Positions 12,001-24,000 of a stretch of 64,000 nt of DNA are shown one piece after another. How positions within the stretch are numbered: the stretch's first letter is position 1; the number at the start of each line of letters is the position of its first letter. The stretch lies in assembly GCA_947184155.2 (NCBI GenBank), contig CAMXCT020000491.1, positions 440,345 to 504,344 of the forward strand, in the 5' to 3' direction. Below the pieces are notes generated by a model that was not told the origin of the DNA, searched no databases, and saw only the letters and a list, made by a program, of their open reading frames with translations. The DNA is from Cladocopium goreaui (Eukaryota; Sar; Dinophyceae; Suessiales; Symbiodiniaceae). The position numbers and the translations under genes were made by a program.

Positions 12001-15000
12001 GTCTCCACTTCTGATTCGTCATGTAGAGCTTCATGTCGATGTGACGACCTTGTCGACACAAGACTTTCAATGTGGCAACTTTCTCATCAGCAATGAACAG
12101 ATCAATCCTCTTCCTGTTCTTGTTACCAACCAGCTGCATGCGAGAAGACGGCCCGGAAAGAAGCACCTCAGGAACTTCTGATGACCACTTCTTGGAGTTG
12201 CTCTGCGTTTGCCATTCGCAGCGTTCCGAAGTGATCTCCATGCTGGATGGCTCTGAACCCGAAGTATCGACCAACAAAAGACCTTTGGTGAAGGACTGGC
12301 GTCCGGCATAGTGGGCAAAGATTTGCCAATCCACATGGGGCTGCGGCAAGCCAAAGTGCCACACCAAGAAAGAGCCTTCCCTCAGCAACGTGTAGTGGCC
12401 GCCATCCAAGGTATGGATATGCGGATCACCCACTATGTCTGCCATGGCTGAGAATCTTGTTGGATTGATCACACCAAAACTTGTCTGCCGTGGGTCCGGG
12501 TCAAATTCGGCAACAGCCATCTGGGTGCCGTGAGCATCAAAGACGGAGGACGGCGAGGCACTGCCCTGATCATCGACTTGGTAAAGGGCTCCACTACTTG
12601 AATCGCGGAAAACCAGTTTTGGTTGCCCACCAATGTATCCAAGGTCAGTACCAGGGGGGTTATCCAATGTAGTTCTGATGAGTGGAAGATTGTTTGCATC
12701 AGCTACACTATCAGGCACACCAATTGAGTCGTAGATTGTCTGTACTGCCGCGAGAAGGGCGGCAGTGTTGTCATTGATATTGACATTGCCCGTTGGACAT
12801 GACTGCGACAAGAACAAGGTGAAAGATGGATTCTCAAGCTCAGGTATTGTAACAGCCAGCAAGCCATTGGCATCAAAAGTACCCCAAACAGAGTTGATTC
12901 GATTCACCATTCCAAATGACGTTGCTGCTGCAGCAGCTCCTTCTTCAGTGGCCAAACCATCAGCCTCGACGCTCCAAATGCATCCCTCGAAGGCGGTATT
13001 TGGAGGTCCACTGAGCTCGATTTTCTGGGAATCCTGAAGAAGTCCTGTTGGATTGGGCTGAAATTCACTGATGAGGTATGAGGCCTTGGTGGCCTTGGTG
13101 GCCTTGGTGGCCTTGATGGCCTTGATGGCCTTGGTGGCGAGGTGCAAATGAGAACTGAGTTCGCATTCATTGGGTTCATTGGGTTCATCGCAGTTGTGTC
13201 CACTGATGACCCCCAGGGCCAAAAGCAACACATGGACACACAGCTTCATGTTGATGGCCGTGTATGCAAGCAGCGATCCACCGTAGATACTCGTTAGGTC
13301 AAGGTTCTAATAACAAAAGCTAGGTTGTAGGTTGTTTGAGCCAAGCGGTGACAAGGTACAATCTATAGAATTTTAGCGTCAAAACCTGTCAAAACCTCGG
13401 CTGCACATTGCTACAAGAGTAAACCAGATTTCAAGATTGACATCATCATCGCAAACATGCACTCCATGGATGGGTTGCTGGGGGTTTGCTGGGATGATGA
13501 AATTGATAGTTAGCCAGTGCATCATTCCCGAAAATTCCCGACGTAAAACGCACCAGTAAGTAAACCATATCCCATAGGATCCATGGTGCTGGTATATATG
13601 CTAACATAAATGGGGTTGATCTTGATGGGATCCATGTTACCATATATAGCAGCACCATGGATCCTATGGGTTACAGTATAGTATATACAAATGGAAGGAT
13701 GACATCCCATGTACTATGGAAAATAAAAAAAATGTTTGAAACCACCAACCAGTATATGTTGATTTACCCATAACATTTGGGGTATATTGATGGTAAATGT
13801 TACCATATATAGCATACATGGATCCTATGGGATATGGTTTACCCAGATTTCTCCCTTCGCCGAGGCACTTCTCCAGCAGCTTGGCCTTGCGCGTGGGATC
13901 CCCACTGTGGCCGTGGCTCAAAATCTTCTGCGCCACCACGTCCTGGCGGTGACCGGGTGATGTCATCGTGTTTTTCATCGTGTTTTTAATGGTGTTTTAT
14001 GGTGTTTTATGGTGTTTTGGAGTGATTTTGATGATGTTTTATGATGTTTTATGGTGTTTTATGATGTTTGTGGTGATTTTATGGTGATTTGTAGTGTTTT
14101 ATGTTGCTTTATTGTGGCTTTATTGTGGTTTGATGAGCATGTTCATGATTTTGTTAATGCGATGTTAATGGGATTTTCTGGGATTCTAGAGGAAATTCAT
14201 GGGTTTTGATGCGATTTCATGGTAATTTAATTTGATTTATATATTGAGGAACTTTACGGTCAATAATTACCAACACTATTCTTGGATTGTTAGGGATTTA
14301 TGGTAGATGGGTGGTAGAACCAACAAACGGTGAATCTGAATTCAAACAGCCAATAATCAATACTAATGGGCCAATACTATATATTAGTTCATGTCTTATG
14401 ATATTCATGGTATGTTCATTTGATTACGACAACATTCTGATGTAGTTTTCCCCAGCCAATTCTAGCTATTTTTTGAACATGCCATGGTTGTGAATTGTTC
14501 AAACCCCCGGGGTTACCCAACCAGTTTCAAAGCCGCTAAAAAGAGAGGGGATCGGCCCCTGAATGACCAACAAGAACGGGGAAAACTCCATGAAAATAGA
14601 TGATCAAGAGGAGTTTTCAAAGGGAAAATCGAAAATCCCCTATAAGTGGAGTTTTCAAAGGGAGAATCCCTATAAATGGTATCTTAACCTGTTTGGAGAA
14701 GGGTCATTGGGGCTGGTCGAAAACCTGCACGGTTCGTCACGGGTGTTGCGTGTGGATCCCGCTGCTGGTGTCACCATCAATTCATGGTCTCGGTGTCACC
14801 AATGTTTGATGTTCATCACATCAAGAAAAGGCAAGTTCCTCAATGACCCAACAAAAAATCATCAAAGTTATATTATTATTATTTTTATTATTATTATTAT
14901 ATATATATACACGTCATTTCAAACGGAGAAAGCATTGTGGTGAAATGAGGTAGGAAAGCATATATACAATCAATCCATATTATAGTAAATCTGAGTACGC

Positions 15001-18000
15001 AGTTTCTATTTGGGTCTCACGCCTCCAAGTATTTCCCCATTATGCCATTCTATCATTGATGTACCTGCTTGTAAACCGAAACCATAAACCATCCCATTTT
15101 TACTAGGAATAGGTGGTATAAGCCCTCCCAAAGGGGGCTTATCATTGGCTTTACCATCACACTAGCAAGTGGTTATCCTCATTAATAAGTCTAAGTGGCT
15201 TATCCCATATACACAAATGAAGTAATACCAGACTTATATCCCAAAGGGAAGGCTCAATTTGAGTGTACATATTCCATTAATTTCCATTATATACTGTGTA
15301 TAGAATTGTATAGATAATCTCCGATTACATCCAAATTTGGGTAATTTTCAGGTATATATATAATCTAATGTGGTGTGGTAAACACAACAATGCACCTACC
15401 ATTTGTGGATGATTTAGCACCCATTTATGGTGATTTTGGGGATGGTTTATGACATCGAATGTACAATGTGGCACTACAATACTATCCATATACACGGGTG
15501 TTTACAATTATTATTACAATATAATAGTAATAACACCGATTGCTAATTATTCATTACAGTATATACAAATGGATTTTACATCACCACACCGTCTTCCCAG
15601 AAGTCATGGCGCCGCACCAGGCCTTTCTCATTGGTTTGACTCTCGCCTGGCAGCCATAGGTGTTGGTGCCCCCCCGGTGATCGAACTGTTGGTTTAGTCT
15701 ACCCCCGCAACTTATAGCGATTTCGAACTGGGGCACCAACTAGTAGAGAGTTAGTTGGCTGGTGAATAAATGGGATTTTAACCTGAATGTCCAAGTTTAT
15801 CAATGGATAATAAAAGACTTTGCTTGATCAGCTATTGCTCTTGCTATTGCTTGTCTTATCCACCAAGTTGCATATGAAAATCATTGAATACTGTTGTGTA
15901 TTCAAATGCATCTACAGCTTTCGATATAACCCATTGACCAGTTAGCTCACTCTATTGCCCATCTATGCCCATCTAATCGTCCTCCAAGGGTATTCAGATT
16001 CCAGTCTGGAAACCCAATATAGTTTAACTACATTTAAATAGAAACCAAATATGTTGTTGCTTCGGGTCCCCACACAGTGGCATGAAAATGCCAAGAAAAC
16101 CCGTGGTTTGTTGCTCAATCTATCCATCTTCGGCAACCCTCATATTGGGTGACCATGACCATTAGAGATGGATATCACATGGCATTGGTCACAATCGGGT
16201 GCCCAAAATGGGATGGTTTACTACTGAAACTGACCAAAATCAAACCGTTTTTTTCATTCTTTTCAAGGTTTAGATTTCTAACAAGAAATGGTGATGAAGG
16301 TGATGATTCCCTAAAACTGCCCAGCCAATCTTAGATACTAACCGCATTTTTTTTAGCTGTTTAGGTTGGGGTCCCAATCATGGAAGTATTCAATATGAAC
16401 CGGGGATGAGAATGTTATAGTGTAGTCCAAGAATGACCCAGAACCCAAAGATGTTCATCTCGATCAAAATGCTCTGACCGTCTGACAAACGTGGGAAAAA
16501 TAGAAAAAACAACACAACAATTAGCCATGGTATAGACGTTTTTACATGGTATAACTGATTACACTTAGCCAGGTTATTACTCTGATTATGGGCGTCTATT
16601 ACACTCTGGTTATGACTAACAGTTCGCCATGGTTAAGCCATGGCCCTAATCGAAATAGATTCGATTTTCGCGAACTACACCTCCATAAAGTTGGTTGGGA
16701 TTTTCCAGCCGGCGATTCTCCCATGATTTTCCTTTCAACATAGCCATTGAAAACTTGGGGGTTAACTGGTTGGTTACCCTCCAGTAAATTAACAAAGACC
16801 CTGGCAGTCATCGGGGTTGGAAGACTAGTGAAACCATTCAAAATGGGTGATTTTCAGGGTCCAACTGTTAATTTACCAGGTTGGGAGATATGATGCAGTT
16901 TTACATTTTTTTGATATGCTATGGCTATGACATAGATTATCTAAGGTAAGAGGGATACCCTCTGGTTATGACTAATATAGCCATGGTATAGATGGCCCAT
17001 AGAAATAGATGGTTTACCTATTAAAAATGGGTGGATCTTTCCATGGCTATGTTAAATAGCCAGATGGTATATCATCATCATAGCATATCATCAATAATAG
17101 TCAGCAGTTGAAAAAAATGTAGTGAGACACATAGTGGGATATCAGATTCTTATGAAGAAATACCATGAAATAACGTTCATAGAATGAAACACTATGGATT
17201 CATATATACATATATATATATATATTCAAACACCTTCTGAGGGGGCTTATGGAATATGATTTGTGGGCTCCTTCTCAGGAAGAATCTGGATCTAGAATAG
17301 TGAAGCAACATAGGTCCGTCTGGAAATGGGGTGTTGAACTCCCATTTTGTAGCAATTCAGTAGGGAAATGTAGGGAAACTGAGGTTCCAAAGATATCCAA
17401 AGATGATGTTCAGATATATTTTCCCAAGTTTTCAGACCTCATATCAATGGGAGATCTTCAGGATCCAATACATGGAGGTACGTTAGTACCATATGTTTGA
17501 CCATTTTTTGTGGGGATATTCCCTCAAAAATAGACCTAAAGAATAGGCCTTATATATGGAATCGGTACCTTCATTTTTTTCGGTTCCCGACTCATGGCCA
17601 TTGATCACATGTCAACCTTGTCAGCTACCCCCCTGGTTGATCGACTCACGCTCACCTTGGCCACCACCTTGCCCCCGACCACCGCTTGAATCGCCACATC
17701 GAACATTTGCCTCGGGCCACGTCGCCGGCACTGCGACCCTATATCTTGAAATGTCTGGAGATTGGGGGTTAAGATTAAGATGAAATTGGGAGGGTTAGGT
17801 GAGACATGGTGAGACTGTGGGTTCAAACACATTGACCCTTGAACCTGTTTGTTTTCTGGTAGGGTATAGCCGCCCTACTCGACGCACATGTGCCTGAAAT
17901 GTTGGTGTGAATTGGGGGTTGTACATGCCTCCTATGGTATATTGATCCGCCGTGTTCCATCAAAACATCTATGCATCTATTTGGCAAGTTGCATCTGTCT

Positions 18001-21000
18001 AAAAATAGTGTACTAGTACGTCCCAAAAAAATCTATTTTTACGGATTCTAACTATTTTTATTCACCACTTACATCCGCTAAGTGCTAGTACGCCCCCCAA
18101 AAGTAGGTTATTCCCTTTATAGATGGATCATAACTATGGTCATTAACATGTTTTCACCACTTACATCCACTTTACCCTCAAGTAACAGTTTACTATGTAA
18201 GCCATGGACCATTTAATTGATACTAACATAGCTAGGATGAAAATGGTAATTTTTTAGTGACCGATGATTTACCTATCCCATAGGATCCATGTATGCTATA
18301 TATAGTAACATTTACCATCAATATACCCCATTTATGTTAGCATATATACTAGCACCATGGATCCTATGGGTATTAAAATGGTGTTTTTCCGTCGCAAAAA
18401 CCGAAAAGACCCTTTTGGGCTCGGCTCAGGTCGGGACGCAGGGATGAGTTTTTCCAACTTCTCCAAGTATCGCCTGGAGACCTCCGAACAAAAATCCGAC
18501 AGTTTCCGACCGTTTCCGACCAAAAAAATGGAGCCAAAGCAGTTTTATGATACATGGCAGTGTGTCAAAACCTTGTACCCCTTCTGTTCACATCAAAATA
18601 GCTGGGATTTATTGATGTTCATTCCCCTAAAAATGCTATGTATATAGGTATTGATCCATAGCCACATCAAGTGGGGTGAAACTATCAAACCCATGACGGA
18701 TCCATGGTGCTGGTATATATGCTAACATAAATGGGGTTAATCTTGATGGGATCCATGTTACCATATATAGCAGCACCATGGATCCTATGGGAAAAGGTTC
18801 AGTTGATTCCATGGGGGCGTGACGTGTTTCAAATTTCCGCTGGTTCTATCGAAACTACAATGTGGGCCCCCCCAGTTATAAGATGGTTTAGTTTCACCCC
18901 ATGAATACTATAGTTATTTAGCTATTACTATAGTGAAACTAAATAACTATGGAATTATGTAGTATTTATCTAAATTAACTACCATGGTTATGGTATAGTT
19001 ATAGTTAACCATAGTGAAATTGGAGTTATGTGCACCAACCAATAGCTATCGTAAACGGGGCCCCACATTGTCAAGAAATGGGCCCCAAACATTGCCCTGA
19101 AAAACAGAACAAAACAAAACGGGGAAAAAGGCAACCATCATGGAATATGTGTACAAGATTGTGACATGTATATATATATATACAGTATATATATATAAAT
19201 AATATATATATATATATCTAAATATCTAAAAATCCACATATCTATATATATATACATACATACGAATCGATTTATGGATTTATGGATTTATTGTATGTAT
19301 CCTATGTCCCAGGCGTCTCCCGGGAGACTCGCTGTGGATCCAGCAGCTGAGTGAACTCGTGCCGATCATGCTGGCTGTGAAGCTAAGCTGGCTGTGGCTG
19401 AAAAGAAATGAGGAACTCTAAGCATTTCACCATTTACTGTACATCTGTACATATGTACATATTAACTTAAACAACAAAAACAACATGTGAACTTACCAGC
19501 AGCCCCATAGCACAATGGCAGCGATGTGAACTCCTCAGAATTTCCGACAGGACCTGGAACCAAGGTAAATCACCCAACCTGGACCGACTTGGACCTGGGA
19601 ACAACTTTGGATTGGCATAAGACGGACTAAAACAATAATTCCTAGTAAATTTCCCAAATGGTGGAATAGTCAATTGGAAAACAGAAAACATCTTCAGCAA
19701 TTCTAAGCAAATATATGCATATGTAATATTACACAAAGAAAACATACGTTGAATACAGTAAATCCATGGAAACAAAAACATATAATATATACCATCTGGT
19801 TATTTGTTACAGTTCGCCATGGTATAGATGGCCCATAGAAATAGATGATTTTCCCATTAAAACATACCATCTATGTTTAAGGCCCATACTGTATCTCAAT
19901 CATCTTTGCCGGTTCAAACGGTTCAAACGCCCCATTGTCGCCAGTGGAATTGCAATGGACTTGCCAGTTTTTTACCAACATGTTCGATCATTTATGATGG
20001 TTAAACCATGTTAAACCATGTTAAACCATGTCAAACCAATCTTTGCCACCATGTTTGATGGTATTTCATGGTTACCCTCTGGTTATTTAACAGTTCGCCA
20101 TGGTATAGATGGCCCATAGAAATAGATGGTTTTCCCATTAAAACATACCATCTATGTTTAAGGCCCATACTGTATCTCAATCATCTTTGCCGGTTCAAAC
20201 GGTTCAAACACCCCATTGTCGCCAGTGGAATTGCAATGGACTTGCCAGTTTTTTACCAACATGTTCGATCATTTATGATGGTTAAACTATGTTAAACCAT
20301 GTTAAACCATGTCAAACCAATCTTTGCCACCATGTTTGATGGTATTTCATGGTTACCCTCTGGTTATTTAACAGTTCGCCATGGTATAGATGGCCCATAG
20401 AAATAGATGGTTTACCTAGCTATAAAATGGGTGGATCTTTCCATGGCTATGTAACAAATAACCAGAGGATAAAACATGGCTAAAACGCCATAAATTTTGG
20501 CTGAAAAAACCGTTGGTCAATCCCTTGAACCATAAATCACCATTAATCCCACTATTGATCCCATTAAACCACCATTCACCACTTGTTATTTAACAGTTCG
20601 CCATGGAAAATCCCTCATAAATGGCGGTTTTAATAGGTAAATCATCTATTTCTATGGGTCATAATGGGTCATTTTCCATGGCGAACTGTTAAATAACCAG
20701 ATGGTAACCACCATTAACCACCAAAAAAAAACGAGGACCTCCGGAGCTTTCTCCCGCAAGGCGAAGAAACTCAGGGCGTCCACCACTTCGCCATTGAGAC
20801 GGAGGTGCACCTGGCTTTAATGGTGATTTAATGGTGGTTTTATGGGATTGTATGGTGGTTTTATGGTGGTTAATGGTGGTTTAATGGGATCAATAGTGGT
20901 ATTCATGGTGATTGAATGGTGGTTTAATGATGGGCCAAATAGTGATTCATGGTGATGGTGATTAGTGTTTTTTTCTGGGTAAAACAATGCCATGTTAACC

Positions 21001-24000
21001 ACCCATGACTGGGAATGTTTTATATATACCACCATTTCGTGGAATAAAGGGTATGTATAAATGGAATAATGATATCGAAGTGGATGTATCCTTTCTTGGC
21101 AGAATAGACAAGTAAAATCGACTCATTCATGTGGGTTTTTCACAATGCCATAAACTGACCACCCCCCAGTCAGAACACCATAGGTATATAGGTGCTATGT
21201 ATAAATCCCCATGTTCATCCCATGAAATCACCGCTGGTTCATCCATTGTTCATCCCATAAGGGAGGCCCATTGTTTATGAATCAAATCACATCAAAGTCT
21301 ACCATGTTCCACTGGTGGTTGAACCGCCACCCCTCTGAAAAATATGAGTGAACGTCAGTTGGGATGATGACATTCCAAATATATATATATATATGTATGT
21401 ATATATATATGTATGTATGAGAAAAATAAACCATTCATGTTTCAAAGCACCAACCAGATGATTGTTCATTCTGATCAGAAAATATCACCATTAAAATCAT
21501 TGTTAAAGATTATCACTGTGAAACCAATAATGCATCCAATATCATCAGAATGATAAGTTGGTGAACATCACTATAATAACTAAGTTGGTCATGACAATAG
21601 CTGGTCATTCACCAACATACCTTTCACCAATATCATCCAATACCCTCTGGTAAACTAACATAACTATGGAAAACCACCATTTTTCAATGGGTAAATCACT
21701 ATAAATGACCGTTTTCAATAGCTATTTTGACATAACCAGAGGGTAAGCCAATAATGCTTGACCAGCTATTTTTCAATGTCGAAGTTCTTCGCTTCACGGC
21801 CTGCCTTGACCAAGTCCACCTGGAAGGACTGAAAAATTTCGGAGGGTTTTTTGAGAGGTCAGGGGCTGAAATTTTCGCGGAAGATCGTGATTGATGGCAC
21901 TTAACCAATGAAAAATAAGGATTTATTGGGAGTTAATGGGATTTAATTTACTGAGATTTAATGGGATTTAACAGGATTTAATGATTGAACCAACAAACAT
22001 GGTGATATATGGTGATGTAATGGTGGTTCCATAGGGTTCAACCAAGAACAATTCATGGTTTAATGAGATTTAATGGAATCTGATGACTTCACCCAACATA
22101 CAGTAACTGGTGAGTCAATGGAATGTACTGGGAACCTAATGGGAATTAAACGGTATGCATACCCCGAAAAAAAGGTGGTGCCCACCCAGGTGATGTTTGT
22201 TGCTTTATAAACGCAACTAATTCATACTAGTTCGATATATCTACGATAAACCATTCTTATTTGGACCAACTCTGCGATCTCGAACTGGGACACGACCTTG
22301 TAATATCACGGGGATTCGACGGAAAAAAAAAACATGTTGGTGTTCCAACTTCCAACATTGCGGCCACACTTTTATCCATCGAACCACCCCACCAATCTCA
22401 CCGAAAACTCCTCGTGGCGGACAGCTCGCACTTCGGTCCGGCCCCCTCGCAAGGAGCCCCCTGGCGCCACTCCAGCTGAGGCCGCTTGTAGCTCAGTTGA
22501 TAGGGCCCGATGCTCCGCCCCAGGCGGAGATGGCCGCCAACAAAATCACCGACGCAGTGGTTGCCAATCGAAATAGTCGCTGGGCTCTGCGGCAATTGAC
22601 CAAGTTGTCGATTTCGTAGGAGAACGCCTCAATTTGGTTGGTGCAGCTCGCAAAGTAGCAAATGACAAAGACCAAGATAAGCAAAGAACTGGCGCTGAGC
22701 AAGGGCGTGTAGTACAACATAACATCTCCTGTACCGTAGCAGATGCACTTCGGTGACCCGCATGTTCTCAGGTTAATGAGCTCTCAGAAATGTTGCTGTT
22801 GGTGGTTAAAAGAGGTTAAAAGGCCTTACTAAATCCCTATTTTAGGGCCTTAGGGGAGATCCTCTTTGGATGGGGTTGGTAAAATCATCATGAATAAATC
22901 CTTTCTCACCACTATTGAATAAAACCCCCTGAAACCCTGGTTTAGTCTTGGACCTGTTCATTTTTGCAGCCTAGTCATGGGGGGTATTTGGTAGGATCGA
23001 TAGATGGGTAGGGGGTATGCACCCCACATTTCTATCACCTGAGCTGGTTAGTTTCATCCATTACAGGGCTTGCCACGTGCATGTTCGTTAAAAGTAATGT
23101 GGCAAAGCCAATGATAGAGCACATTTTTTGCGGGATGGTTCTGGGTAAATTATAACATTTAGCTAAACTAAAATAAGGCCATTTGGGGATAGTTCCCCAT
23201 ATATCATGATCGCCTACATAGAATATGCCCGATTTCAACTCTACGGGTGTGGACGGAAAAAAAAACTTAGAATATGTGGGGTAGAAATATTTGGGGTAGA
23301 AATTTGGAGTGCATAAACAGTGCCAAAGCAAATACCATAGAAATAACGATATTCCCATATCGAAAACATGTGTGAAACCCAGCAGATTGAACATTTTTTG
23401 GCTTCTGGATAATTTTTTTTCATAGTTCTACGACACCAGTCGTGGGGGGTACCCTTCGGTGAGCCTGAAAAATTCATTTTTTTAATACAATATAAAAAGA
23501 AATTGGTCATTTCGGGTGACCTGTTTTTTTGTTGAAACGTTGTAGTTTAGGAACTTCAGACATCCAGGGTTGCTACTCCCCAAAGGGAATTACGTATATA
23601 ATATATACCCTTATAAGGCCTTTATACATGAAAGAGACCCAATTCCTTGCAGAACTACATACATAGAATATAGGTCCCCAGTGAACATATTCATCAATTT
23701 TTTGAGGATCACCACCCAATTCCATTGGTTTCCATTGCAAAATAGTTTTTTTTTCATAGTTCTACGACACCAGTCGTGGGGGTACCCTTCGGTTAGCCTG
23801 AAAAGTTCATTTTTTTAATACAATATAAAAAGAAATTGATAATTTCGGGGTGCCCGTTTTTTTTGTTGAAATGTTCTAGTTGAGGAACTTCAGACATCCA
23901 GGGTTGCTACTCCCCAAAGGGAATTACGTATATAATGTATACCCTTATAAGGCCTTTATACATGAAAAAGACCCAATTCCTTGCAGAACTACATACATAG

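Noticed and set aside
22486..22560. tRNA-like sequence TGTAGCTCAGTTGATAGGGC
   Set aside because: It resembles an A box, but no T-arm GGTTCRANTCC follows at the right distance and no acceptor stem pairs.
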